A DNA stretch of 64,000 nt, from NCBI RefSeq assembly GCF_020782235.1, contig NZ_JAJGNO010000007.1:124001-188000 (forward strand), given 5' to 3'. The position numbers and the translations under genes are program-made. Within the stretch, counting starts at the first letter, position 1, and each line of letters begins with the position of its first letter. The notes under the pieces were generated by a model, which was given only the letters and a program-made list of their open reading frames with translations, ran no database searches and was not told the origin of the DNA. The stretch comes from Sphingobium naphthae (GTDB lineage: Bacteria; Pseudomonadota; Alphaproteobacteria; Sphingomonadales; Sphingomonadaceae). Positions 18,288 through 26,547 of the stretch are shown one piece after another.

Positions 18288-18336
18288 TCCTCCCCTGGAA
18301 GGGGAGGTGGCTGGCCGCAGGCCAGACGGAGGGGTG
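18288..18336 (+). repeat. REP-like two-hairpin element, family 2, copy B
   Basis: 49 bp with hairpin 1 CTCCCC/GGGGAG and hairpin 2 TGGCC/GGCCA, ending GACGGAGGGGTG. Matches the element at 6291-6339 in opposite orientation, with hairpin 2 changed on both arms and still paired. Confidence 0.7.
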
Positions 18337-18668
18337 TCCCCCTCTCGCCAAAGGCAACACCCATCAGCCAAGCGCCCCGCTCCCCCCTGCTTCGGATCAG
18401 AAAGAAGGAATTCGAAAACGGAAGCCCTTGGGCGCCCCCACAGCGCAACACGGGAAGCGCACGCGTCCACGCTCCTCCCGCTTTCCTATTAGGATTTCCT
18501 CTGCTCTACCCTGGCGAATGAGGAACGTCCGACCACCCGCACCCGCAGATAGCGCACCGAACGGCGCGCGGACCGGTGTCGCGTCCCTGTCGCTTCGCGG
18601 GCGCGTTCCGGTCGCCTTCCGGTCGTTTCGGGCCGACGACACTGTGAACTTCGCTCGCGCGCCCCGTC

Positions 18669-18696
18669 GCCGGCGACGCGCGAAGACGTCGCCGGC
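18669..18696 (-). terminator. Strong hairpin after purB
   Basis: GCCGGCGACG and CGTCGCCGGC form a perfect 10-bp stem with an 8-base loop, starting 11 bases after the purB stop. There is no T-run, so it is either a 3'-end stabiliser or an imperfect terminator. Confidence 0.45.
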
Positions 18697-18706
18697 CGAG
18701 CGCCGT

Positions 18707-20023
18707 TCAGGCCTCGCCGAACACCCGCTGGAAAATCGTGTCGACCTGGCGGAAATGATAATCGAGGTTGAACTTCTCCTCGATCTCTTGCGCGCTGAGC
18801 GCCTTGGCGACATCCTCATCGGCCTTCAGCAACTCCATCAGCGACAGTTGCCCGTCCGATTCCCACACTTTCATCGCGTTGCGCTGGACATAGCGATAGC
18901 TGTCCTCGCGGCTCACCCCCGCCTGCGTCAACGCCAGCAGCACGCGCTGCGAGTGGACGAGGCCGCCCATCTTGTCGAGATTCTTCATCATCCGCTCGGG
19001 ATAGACGAGCAGCTTGTCGATGACGCCGGTCAGGCGGCCCAGCGCGAAGTCGAGCGTGATGGTGGCGTCCGGGCCGATATAGCGTTCGACCGACGAATGG
19101 CTGATGTCGCGCTCATGCCACAATGCCACATTCTCCATCGCCGGCAGGGCATAGGCGCGCACCATGCGAGCCAAGCCGGTCAGATTCTCGGTCAGCACCG
19201 GGTTGCGCTTGTGCGGCATGGCCGACGAGCCCTTCTGGCCGGGCGAGAAATATTCCTCCGCTTCCAGCACCTCCGTGCGCTGCAAGTGGCGGACCTCGAC
19301 GGCCAGGCGTTCGATCGAGCTGGCGATCACCCCCAGCGTCGCGAAGAACATCGCATGGCGATCGCGCGGGATGACCTGGGTCGACACCGGCTCGACGGCC
19401 AGGCCCAGCTTCTGCGCGACATGCTCTTCGACGCGCGGATCGATATTGGCGAAGGTGCCGACCGCGCCCGAAATGGCGCAGGTGGCGACTTCGGCGCGGG
19501 CGGCGATCAGGCGCGCCTTGCACCGGCTGAACTCGGCATAGGCTTCCGCCATCTTGAGGCCGAAGGTGACGGGTTCGGCATGGATGCCATGGCTGCGGCC
19601 GATGGTCGGCGTCAGCTTATGTTCGAAGGCGCGGCGCTTGATGACCGCGAGCAGCGCGTCGAGATCGTCGATCAATATGTCCGCGGCGCGCGCCAGCTGC
19701 ACGGCAAGGCAGGTGTCGAGCACGTCGCTCGACGTCATGCCCTGGTGCATGAAGCGCGCTTCGTCACCGACCTGCTCGGCGACCCAGGTCAGGAAGGCGA
19801 TGACGTCATGCTTGGTCACCGCCTCGATCGCGTCGATCGCGGGCACGTCGATCGCCGGGTTGGTCGCCCACCAGTCCCACAGCGCCTTGGCGGCCGACGG
19901 CGGCACCACGCCCAGTTCGCCCAGCTTCTCGGTCGCATGCGCCTCGATCTCGAACCAGATCTTGAACCGGGCCTCCGGTTCCCAGAGGGCGGTCATCTGC
20001 GGGCGGGCGTAACGGGGGACCAT
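18707..20023 (-). CDS. purB: Adenylosuccinate lyase
   Basis: Acts twice in purine synthesis, releasing fumarate from SAICAR and from adenylosuccinate. Product of 438 aa, the usual length for the alphaproteobacterial type. Seen: N-terminal MVPRYARPQMTALW, the substrate-binding TSSDVLDT and GRSHGIHAEP segments with the catalytic His, and the fumarase-superfamily signature GSSAMPHKRNP with the catalytic Ser on the mobile loop. The start at 20023 gives the conserved N-terminus. It is followed by a strong hairpin and probably forms a single-gene unit. Confidence 0.97.
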   Translation of the reverse strand: MVPRYARPQMTALWEPEARFKIWFEIEAHATEKLGELGVVPPSAAKALWDWWATNPAIDVPAIDAIEAVTKHDVIAFLTWVAEQVGDEARFMHQGMTSSDVLDTCLAVQLARAADILIDDLDALLAVIKRRAFEHKLTPTIGRSHGIHAEPVTFGLKMAEAYAEFSRCKARLIAARAEVATCAISGAVGTFANIDPRVEEHVAQKLGLAVEPVSTQVIPRDRHAMFFATLGVIASSIERLAVEVRHLQRTEVLEAEEYFSPGQKGSSAMPHKRNPVLTENLTGLARMVRAYALPAMENVALWHERDISHSSVERYIGPDATITLDFALGRLTGVIDKLLVYPERMMKNLDKMGGLVHSQRVLLALTQAGVSREDSYRYVQRNAMKVWESDGQLSLMELLKADEDVAKALSAQEIEEKFNLDYHFRQVDTIFQRVFGEA

Positions 20024-20304
20024 GGGCGAATCCTATCTGGCCAGGGAAAAAGAGAATCGCCGCGCCGACTAGCAGCGTCGCTCCCGCCTAGCAAATCAGG
20101 GCATCCGCGCCGCGCCTTTCCTCGCCTGTTCCTGAGCGCCACAGGACGAAAGGGCCGAACGGAGTAGTTTTACTGGACGAATGACGCTCTCTGAATGGAT
20201 GTTCAGGAACAACAGCCCCCTTTCGTCTATTATAGCCGCATGAATTGAGGAGACGGGCCTTGCCGCCGCAGTCTCCGGCAACGGTCGCATGACAGGAGAT
20301 CGAC

Positions 20305-20724
20305 ATGATCCGCGCAATTTTGTTCACGACGGCACTGGCGCTCACGGCGCCCGCCATGGCGCAGCAGACGATGGGCGCCGACCCGGCCATGTCGCCCGCC
20401 ACGCCGCAGACGGCACAGCCCGCCGCGCCGGCTCAGCCGCAGAGCGCGACTCCGGCGCAGCCGGCCCCCGCCGCCTCGGTCGCGAGCATCGTCGACAGCG
20501 AATTTCCCGCCTATGACGCCAATAGCGACGGCCAGCTCGATCAGTCGGAATTTTCCCGCTGGATGGTCGCGCTCAAGAGCCAGGAGATGAAGGCGACCGG
20601 CCAGCAGCTGCCGGCCGATCAGGTCACGGCCTGGGCGAACGGCGCCTTCTCGACCGCCGACGCGGACAAGAGCAGCATGATCAGCAAGCCTGAACTCATC
20701 ACCTATCTCAGCGCCGGCGCATAA
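20305..20724 (+). CDS. Exported EF-hand protein
   Basis: Exported protein of 139 aa: signal peptide MIRAILFTTALALTAPAMA, a Pro/Ala/Gln-rich linker to about residue 60, then a canonical EF-hand loop DANSDGQLDQSE near residue 71 and a degenerate second loop DADKSSMISKPE. Calcium binding by the first loop is expected; the role is unknown. CAGGAG lies seven bases before ATG 20305. It is followed by a strong terminator. The 281 bases upstream to purB hold a possible TATTAT-type -10 near 20228 and no other gene. Confidence 0.85.
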   Translation: MIRAILFTTALALTAPAMAQQTMGADPAMSPATPQTAQPAAPAQPQSATPAQPAPAASVASIVDSEFPAYDANSDGQLDQSEFSRWMVALKSQEMKATGQQLPADQVTAWANGAFSTADADKSSMISKPELITYLSAGA

Positions 20725-20788
20725 CGGCTACCCGCTGATTCCCGCCTGTCACGAAGGGCGGAAAAGAACCCGCAACGGGTCGCATATT

Positions 20789-20825
20789 GGGGCGGCATGG
20801 AACGAAGGCCATGCCGCCCCTTTCT
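20789..20825 (+). terminator. Rho-independent terminator
   Basis: A perfect 12-bp stem (GGGGCGGCATGG against CCATGCCGCCCC) with an 8-base loop followed by TTTCTT, 65 bases after the EF-hand gene and before the xyl promoter. Confidence 0.85.
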
Positions 20826-20970
20826 TGCCTGACTGCTCGCGATAGGCGTAACTCGTCTGCCATGGTCGATCCCGGATCGCGCGAGCACCCACGAAGACCA
20901 GCGCTGCTGAGCCGATGCCATCGCAGGCACAACGTCCGCAGCGCCTCACCCCCGTTTCGCGCAACACCCC

Positions 20971-21007
20971 TTGACTTGATGCCCGCTTCCATGTTGGTAG
21001 CGCTATC
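20971..21007 (+). promoter_or_regulatory. xyl operon promoter and LacI-type operator
   Basis: A TTGACT -35 hexamer (20971-20976), 17 bases, then TTGGTA overlapping the operator TGGTAGCGCTATC at 20995-21007. The operator is identical to that before the GH43 gene. A repressor bound here would cover the -10 region, giving induction by xylose. The -10 match is poor, so its exact position is uncertain. Confidence 0.6.
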
Positions 21008-21036
21008 AATCTAAAGCATCCGTTCAGGGAGAGTTG

Positions 21037-22182
21037 ATGATGCCGGGGGATATTGCCTTGCTCGACTGTCTGCCGGGCGACTGGCGCGACGGCCTGTTTC
21101 TGGGCCGCGTCCAGACAGCCGAGGGGCCCAGCCCGATCCTCGTGGTTGCGGGCACCGCCTATGACATGAGCCGGGTCGCGCCGACCGTAGCGCAACTGGT
21201 CGAACAGCTGCCTCTGTCGCCCGATGCGGGCGAAGCGCTCGGCCCGCTGGAGACGCTCGCGCTTCCTCTGCTCAGCCCCGTCGACCTACAATGCGTCAAG
21301 GCGTGCGGCGTCACCTTCGCCTTGTCGGCGCTGGAACGCGTGATCGAGGAGCGCGCTCGGGGCGATGCGAGCGCCGCGGCCGACATCCGCTCACGCCTGG
21401 AAGAACGCGTGGGCGGCTCGATCCGCGCCGTGGTTCCCGGCACGCCGGAGGCCGCCGCGCTCAAGGCCGCGCTGATCGAGGATGGCCTCTGGTCGCAATA
21501 TCTGGAAGTCGCGATCGGCCCCGATGCGGAGGTGTTCACCAAGGCGCCGGTCCTCTCGACCTTGGGCGCGGGCGCGCAGATCGGCATCCGCTCCGATTCC
21601 ACCTGGAACAACCCCGAGCCTGAAATCGTGCTGATCGTCGATGCCTCAGGGAGCGCTATCGGCGCGACGCTCGGCAACGACGTCAATCTCCGCGATTTCG
21701 AAGGGCGTTCCGCCCTGCTTCTGGGCAAGGCGAAGGACAATAACGCCTCCTGTTCGCTCGGCCCCCTCATCCGCCTGTTCGACGATGGCTTCACCATCGA
21801 CGACGTGCGCAATGCCGAGGTGGAACTCACCATCGACGGGCCGGAGGGCTATCGCCTCGACGGCGTCAGCAGCATGAACCAGATCAGCCGCGATCCGCTG
21901 GAACTGGTGCGGCAGACATTGTCCGAACATCAGTATCCGGACGGCTTCGCCCTGTTCCTGGGCACGCTCTTCGCGCCCGTGCAGGATCGCGACGAGCCCG
22001 GCCGCGGCTTCACGCACAAGGTCGGCGACCGGGTCGCCATCGCCACCCCGCGCCTGGGCAAGCTGGTCAACCAGGTCGTCACGTCGAAGGACGCGGCGCC
22101 GTGGGATTTCGGCCTCTCCGCCCTGATGAACAACCTTGCCGCTCGCGGCCTGCTGACCACGCAACAGAAAGAAACTGCATGA
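21037..22182 (+). CDS. xylX: XylX: 2-keto-3-deoxy-D-xylonate dehydratase, FAH family
   Basis: First gene of a Weimberg-type xylose operon. Fumarylacetoacetate-hydrolase-fold enzymes of this type dehydrate 2-keto-3-deoxy-xylonate to alpha-ketoglutarate semialdehyde. Product of 381 aa; the FAH core is visible as STWNNPEPEIVLIVDASG, GNDVNLRDFEGRSALLLGKAKDNNASCSLGP (with metal-site acids) and GVSSMNQISRDP. ATGs at 21037 and 21040 both follow GGGAGAG. The 3' end overlaps xylB by ATGA. The function is assigned from the family and the adjacent XylB, not measured. Confidence 0.88.
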   Translation: MMPGDIALLDCLPGDWRDGLFLGRVQTAEGPSPILVVAGTAYDMSRVAPTVAQLVEQLPLSPDAGEALGPLETLALPLLSPVDLQCVKACGVTFALSALERVIEERARGDASAAADIRSRLEERVGGSIRAVVPGTPEAAALKAALIEDGLWSQYLEVAIGPDAEVFTKAPVLSTLGAGAQIGIRSDSTWNNPEPEIVLIVDASGSAIGATLGNDVNLRDFEGRSALLLGKAKDNNASCSLGPLIRLFDDGFTIDDVRNAEVELTIDGPEGYRLDGVSSMNQISRDPLELVRQTLSEHQYPDGFALFLGTLFAPVQDRDEPGRGFTHKVGDRVAIATPRLGKLVNQVVTSKDAAPWDFGLSALMNNLAARGLLTTQQKETA

Positions 22183-22937
22183 CCCGCGCCATCTACCCCA
22201 GCCTCTCGGGCAAGCGGGTCTTCATTTCCGGCGGCGGCAGCGGCATCGGCGAAGGGCTGGTGGAGGCCTTCGTTGGACAGGGCGCGCATGTCGCCTTCTG
22301 CGACATCGCCGTGCCCGAAAGCGAGGCACTGGTCGCGCGCCTGTCGGACGCGGCCTTCACGCCGCTGTTCCATCCGGTCGACCTGCGCGACATCGATGCG
22401 GTGCAGGCGATGATCGCCACCGTCGACCAGCAGCTGGGCGGCATCGACATCCTCATCAACAATGCCGCCAATGACGACCGCCATGGCATAGAGGACGTGA
22501 CGCCCGCTTATTGGGATGATCGCATGGCGGTCAATCTGCGCCACCTCTTCTTCGCGTCTCAGGCGGCGGTGCCGGCGATGAAGCGCGCAGGCGGCGGCGT
22601 GATCCTGAATTTCGGATCGATCAGCTGGCACCTGGCCCTGCCGGAACTGACGCTCTACCAGACCGCCAAGGCGGCGATCGAAGGTCTGACGCGCAGCCTG
22701 GCGCGCGACCTTGGCCGCGACAATATCCGCGTCAACACCATCATTCCGGGCAATGTGAAGACGCCGCGCCAGGAAAAATGGTACACACCCGAAGGCGAGG
22801 CGGAGATCGTCGCGGCCCAGTGCCTGGACGGCCGCATCCTTCCCGTCGATGTCGCGGCGCTCGCCATGTTCCTCGCTTCGGACGACGCGCGCTATTGCAC
22901 CGGCCATGACTATTTCATCGATGCCGGCTGGCGTTGA
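22179..22937 (+). CDS. xylB: D-xylose 1-dehydrogenase
   Basis: NAD-dependent SDR (252 aa) that oxidises D-xylose to xylonolactone. Strong resemblance to Caulobacter XylB: AIYPSLSGKRV near the start, GGGSGIGEG, NNAANDDRHGIEDVTPAYWDDR, NFGSISWHLALPELTLYQTAK with catalytic Ser and Tyr-x3-Lys, NVKTPRQEKWYTPEGEAEIV, and CTGHDYFIDAGWR at the end. The start overlaps xylX (ATGA), giving translational coupling; xylC begins one base after its stop. Confidence 0.95.
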   Translation: MTRAIYPSLSGKRVFISGGGSGIGEGLVEAFVGQGAHVAFCDIAVPESEALVARLSDAAFTPLFHPVDLRDIDAVQAMIATVDQQLGGIDILINNAANDDRHGIEDVTPAYWDDRMAVNLRHLFFASQAAVPAMKRAGGGVILNFGSISWHLALPELTLYQTAKAAIEGLTRSLARDLGRDNIRVNTIIPGNVKTPRQEKWYTPEGEAEIVAAQCLDGRILPVDVAALAMFLASDDARYCTGHDYFIDAGWR

Positions 22938-22938
22938 C

Positions 22939-23814
22939 ATGATCACGGCCGATCCGCGCAGCATCCTGTCGGTCGGCGCGACGCTGGGCGAAGGGCCGGT
23001 CTGGGTGGCGCGCGACGCCGCCTTGTGGTTCGTGGACATCAAGGCGCATCGCGTGCACCGCTACGATCCCGCCCTCGATGTCGGCCGCAGTTGGGCCGCG
23101 CCGGGCCAGGTCGGCTGGATCCTGCCCACGGCTGATGGTCTGTTCGCCGTCGGGCTGCAATCGGGCGTTCATCGTTTCGACCCGGCGGACGGCAGTTTCC
23201 GCTCGCTCCATACGCCCGAAGGCCATCTGCCCGGCAACCGCCAGAATGACGCCTGCGTCGCGCCCGACGGCGCGCTGTGGTTCGGCACCATGGATGATGC
23301 AGAGGCGCAGGCGAGCGGCTATTTCTACCGTTGCCATCATGGCCGCTGCGTCGAAACCGGCCTGCCGGCGGTATCGATCACCAACGGCCCCGCCTTCTCG
23401 CCCGATGGCAGCATCCTCTATCACACCGATACGCTGGGCAAGCGCATCTGGCGCACCGACGTGGCGTCCGACGGCAGCGTCGGCAACACGACGCTGTTCG
23501 CCCGGATCGAGGAGGATGCCGGCTATCCCGACGGCCCGACCGTCGATGCCGAAGGCTGCCTGTGGACCGGCCTGTTCGGCGGCTGGGCGGTGCGGCGCTA
23601 CGACCCGGCCGGCAAGCTGATGCGGGAAATCCGCTTCCCGGTGGCGAACGTCACCAAGATCGCCTTTGGCGGCGAGGATCTGCGCACCGCCTATGCGACG
23701 ACGGCGCGCAAGGGGCTGGACATGACAGCGTTGACAAAACAGCCTCTGGCGGGCGATCTCTTCGCCTTCGATCCCGGCGTGGCCGGGCTGCCGGGGCATG
23801 TCGCGACAATATAG
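22939..23814 (+). CDS. xylC: D-xylonolactonase, SMP-30/gluconolactonase family
   Basis: Six-bladed propeller lactonase (291 aa) expected to hydrolyse xylonolactone from XylB to D-xylonate. Metal ligands typical of SMP-30 are seen: Glu in TLGEGPVWV, Asn in SITNGPAFSPDG and Asp in GYPDGPTVDAEG. The stop of xylB and this ATG are separated by a single base, which fixes the start in preference to the longer open frame. It sits mid-operon between xylB and the sugar transporter. Confidence 0.92.
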   Translation: MITADPRSILSVGATLGEGPVWVARDAALWFVDIKAHRVHRYDPALDVGRSWAAPGQVGWILPTADGLFAVGLQSGVHRFDPADGSFRSLHTPEGHLPGNRQNDACVAPDGALWFGTMDDAEAQASGYFYRCHHGRCVETGLPAVSITNGPAFSPDGSILYHTDTLGKRIWRTDVASDGSVGNTTLFARIEEDAGYPDGPTVDAEGCLWTGLFGGWAVRRYDPAGKLMREIRFPVANVTKIAFGGEDLRTAYATTARKGLDMTALTKQPLAGDLFAFDPGVAGLPGHVATI

Positions 23815-23832
23815 AAGAGCGGGAAGGACAGG

Positions 23833-25248
23833 ATGATGAATGAGGGGAATGCCGCGAAGGTCAACATGGCCTTCATCGCCGCGATCGTCGCGGTGGCGAC
23901 GATCGGCGGTTTCATGTTCGGCTATGACAGCGGCGTCATCAACGGCACGCAGAAGGGGCTGGAAAGCGCCTTTGACCTGGGAAGCCTCGGCATCGGCGTC
24001 AATGTGGGCGCGATCCTGGTGGGCTCGTCCATCGGCGCGTTCGGCGCGGGTCGCATGGCGGACATCATCGGTCGTCGCGGCGTGATGATGCTGTCGGCCA
24101 TCCTCTTCCTGGTAAGCGCGCTGCTCGCCGGTGCGGCGGGCTCGTCCGCCATCTTCATCATCGCCCGCATCGTCGGCGGCCTGGGCGTGGGCGCAGCCAG
24201 CGTCATTTCGCCGGTCTATATCTCCGAAGTCACGCCCGCCGCCGTGCGCGGCCGGCTCTCCTCGGTGCAGCAGGTGATGATCATCTCCGGCCTCACCGGC
24301 GCCTTCGTCGCCAATTTCGTGCTCGCCCGCTATGCCGGCGGTTCGACCGCGGATTTGTGGATGGGCTTTCCCGCCTGGCGCTGGATGTTCTGGCTTCAGG
24401 CCATTCCCGCCGCCATCTACTTCCTCGCCCTCCTCGTCATTCCCGAAAGCCCTCGCTATCTGGTCGCGCGCGGGCAGGACGATCGCGCCCATGCCGTCCT
24501 GACCAAGCTGTTCGGCAGCGCCGAAGCCACGCGCAAGGTGGCCGACATCCGCGCCAGCCTGGCGGCCGATCATCATCGCCCGCAGCTGAGCGATCTGGTC
24601 GACAAGGCCAGCGGCCGCATTCGCCCGATCGTGTGGACCGGCATCGGCCTTGCCGTGTTCCAGCAGTTGGTCGGCATCAACGTCGTCTTCTATTATGGGG
24701 CGACCTTGTGGGAAGCGGTCGGCTTTTCCGAGGATTATGCACTGCAGACCAACATCCTTTCGGGCGTGCTGTCGATCGGCGCATGCCTTGCCACCATCGC
24801 GATGGTCGATCGGATCGGGCGCAAGCCGCTGCTGCTGATCGGATCGGCCGGCATGGCCGTCACCCTGGCGACGGTCGCCTATGCCTTCTCCACCGCCGTC
24901 ACGGGCGCGGACGGGGCGGTGTCGCTGCCCGGCAATAACGGCATCATCGCCCTGGTCGCGGCGAACCTCTATGTGATCTTCTTCAACATGAGCTGGGGCC
25001 CGATCATGTGGGTCATGCTGGGCGAAATGTTCCCGAACCAGATCCGCGGCTCCGGCCTGGCGGTCGCCGGCTTCGCCCAGTGGATCGCCAATGCGCTGGT
25101 GTCGGTCAGCTTCCCCTCGCTGGTGGTCTGGCCGGGCCTTGCCACCGCCTATGTGGGCTACGCCCTGTTCGCCGCCATCTCCTTCTTCTTCGTGCGCGGC
25201 ATGGTCAACGAAACCAAGGGCCGCGAGCTTGAGGACATGGTCGGCTGA
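23833..25248 (+). CDS. xylE: Sugar porter (MFS), probable D-xylose:H+ symporter
   Basis: Twelve-helix inner-membrane transporter (471 aa) of the sugar porter family. Seen: GGFMFGYDSGVINGT in helix 1, GRMADIIGRRG and DRIGRKP loop motifs, PESPRYLV after helix 6, QQLVGINVVFYYG in helix 7 with the sugar-binding QQ, and NETKGRELEDM at the C-terminus. Its place in the xyl operon suggests D-xylose uptake. AGGACAGG precedes ATG 23833, and ATG 23836 is equally possible. Confidence 0.9.
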   Translation: MMNEGNAAKVNMAFIAAIVAVATIGGFMFGYDSGVINGTQKGLESAFDLGSLGIGVNVGAILVGSSIGAFGAGRMADIIGRRGVMMLSAILFLVSALLAGAAGSSAIFIIARIVGGLGVGAASVISPVYISEVTPAAVRGRLSSVQQVMIISGLTGAFVANFVLARYAGGSTADLWMGFPAWRWMFWLQAIPAAIYFLALLVIPESPRYLVARGQDDRAHAVLTKLFGSAEATRKVADIRASLAADHHRPQLSDLVDKASGRIRPIVWTGIGLAVFQQLVGINVVFYYGATLWEAVGFSEDYALQTNILSGVLSIGACLATIAMVDRIGRKPLLLIGSAGMAVTLATVAYAFSTAVTGADGAVSLPGNNGIIALVAANLYVIFFNMSWGPIMWVMLGEMFPNQIRGSGLAVAGFAQWIANALVSVSFPSLVVWPGLATAYVGYALFAAISFFFVRGMVNETKGRELEDMVG

Positions 25249-26135
25249 GCCAGGACCCGATCATTCTGCGGGCGGGGGCGCTGGAAGCGGCGCTCTCGCC
25301 CGCGATCGGCGGATCGGTGACCGCCCTGATGCTGGATGGCGTCGACCTGCTCCGGCGCGCGCCCGACGGGGCGGACGACCCGCTCGCCATGGCCAGCTTT
25401 CCGCTGGTCCCCTATGCCAACCGGATCGCGCAGGGGCGCTTCGCCTTCGACGGCGCGGACCATCAACTGCCGCGCAATTTCGGCGATCATCCGCACAGCA
25501 TCCACGGCTTTGGCTGGCAGGCGAGCTGGACGGCGAAAGCGACAGGTGCGGACCATGTCCTGCTGGTCCATGACCATCCCGGCGACACCGGCTGGCCCTG
25601 GCCCTACCATGCCGAGCAGCAGGTCGTGCTTCGTCCCGCGCAGCTGTCGGTTTCGCTGTCGCTGTCGAATGTCGGCGATCGTCCGATGCCGGCGGGCCTG
25701 GGCTTCCATCCCTATTTCGTGGCCGACGCCGGCACGCGCCTCTGCTTTGCCGCACGCAGCCTCTGGCTTTCGACGCCGGACATGCTGCCGCAGCGCGAAG
25801 CGCCCGCCGATGCGCTGGGCGATTGGTCGTCCCCCGCCCCGGTCCAGGGAACGAGCCTGATCGACAATGTCTATGGCGGCTGGCATGGAAGCGCCATCGT
25901 CGAGCGCAGCGATGGGCTGCGGCTGACGCTCACCGCCACGGGCGCGGACTGGCTGCACGTCTATCGACCGCCCGGTAGCGACCATTTCTGCCTGGAGCCT
26001 GTGAGCCACATGCCCGACGCGATCAATCGCGGCGGCATGGCCGTGCTGCAGCCCGGCGAGACGGCGCGCCTCGCCATGACCATCGCCATCGACAAAAGCG
26101 ATCAGGCGCTTCCGAAATCCGGCGGGATCGCCTAA
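25245..26135 (+). CDS. Aldose 1-epimerase, possible CTG start
   Basis: Mutarotase-family enzyme (up to 296 aa) that would interconvert xylose anomers for XylB. Seen: PLVPYANRIAQGRF, HPHSIHGFGWQ with the catalytic His, GLGFHPYF with the second His, and a C-terminal HFCLEPVSHMPDA with catalytic Glu. The family N-terminus (IILRAGALEAALSPAIGGS) is encoded upstream of the first ATG/GTG/TTG (GTG 25317). An in-frame CTG at 25245 overlaps the xylE stop as CTGA and is the only nearby start that keeps it. If a standard start is required, GTG 25317 gives a 272-residue product missing the first strand. Confidence 0.85.
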   Translation: MSQDPIILRAGALEAALSPAIGGSVTALMLDGVDLLRRAPDGADDPLAMASFPLVPYANRIAQGRFAFDGADHQLPRNFGDHPHSIHGFGWQASWTAKATGADHVLLVHDHPGDTGWPWPYHAEQQVVLRPAQLSVSLSLSNVGDRPMPAGLGFHPYFVADAGTRLCFAARSLWLSTPDMLPQREAPADALGDWSSPAPVQGTSLIDNVYGGWHGSAIVERSDGLRLTLTATGADWLHVYRPPGSDHFCLEPVSHMPDAINRGGMAVLQPGETARLAMTIAIDKSDQALPKSGGIA

Positions 26136-26169
26136 GCTGCCGCAAACGGGCAGCGAGGATTGATAAACA

Positions 26170-26547
26170 ATGCAATTTCTGCGGACCGCCTTCTGGGTCG
26201 TCATCGCCGTGGCGCTCGCCTTCTTCTGCATGGCGAACTATGTCCCGGTGACGGTCCGGCTGTGGGGCGATCTGGTCATGGAGACCAAGCTGCCGGTGCT
26301 GCTGATCGGTGCTTTCCTGCTGGGCGCGCTGCCCTTCTGGGTGATGGCGCGGGCGACCCGCTGGCGGCTCAAGCGGCGGCTGGACAATACCGAACGCGCG
26401 CTGGTCGCGGCCACCGCCGCGCCGACGCCCACGGCACTGGCTTCCGCCGCGCCCGCCATCAGCGCCGCGCCGCTCGCGTCCGACGCCGCACCGCTTCCCG
26501 CCGCCGATCCGCTGCCTTCCACCTCCAACCCCACAGGCCCTGCATGA
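26170..26547 (+). CDS. LapA-domain membrane protein
   Basis: Small (125 aa) inner-membrane protein with two transmembrane helices (about 4-22 and 39-59), the LapA/YciS domain arrangement; relatives take part in LPS assembly. Seen: FLRTAFWVVIAVALAFFCMANYVPVTVRLWG, then LPVLLIGAFLLGALPFW. A long Ala/Pro-rich low-complexity tail follows. It precedes pyrF in many alphaproteobacteria, and its stop overlaps the pyrF start by ATGA, so the two are coupled. Confidence 0.82.
   Translation: MQFLRTAFWVVIAVALAFFCMANYVPVTVRLWGDLVMETKLPVLLIGAFLLGALPFWVMARATRWRLKRRLDNTERALVAATAAPTPTALASAAPAISAAPLASDAAPLPAADPLPSTSNPTGPA

Larger units (their letters stand above)
17658..18706. other. Intergenic stretch without a supported gene
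   Basis: About 1.05 kb between urcA and purB. Open frames here have arginine/proline-rich translations with no family signatures and no good ribosome binding sites, so I call none. It holds three copies of CCAACGACATG, a minus-strand terminator at 17971-18008, a family 2 repeat at 18288-18336 and a strong hairpin after purB at 18669-18696. Confidence 0.6.

Noticed and set aside
18068..20167. A 699-codon plus-strand frame across the gap and purB
   Set aside because: Most of it mirrors purB; the part in the gap has no ribosome site and an arginine-rich, motif-free translation.
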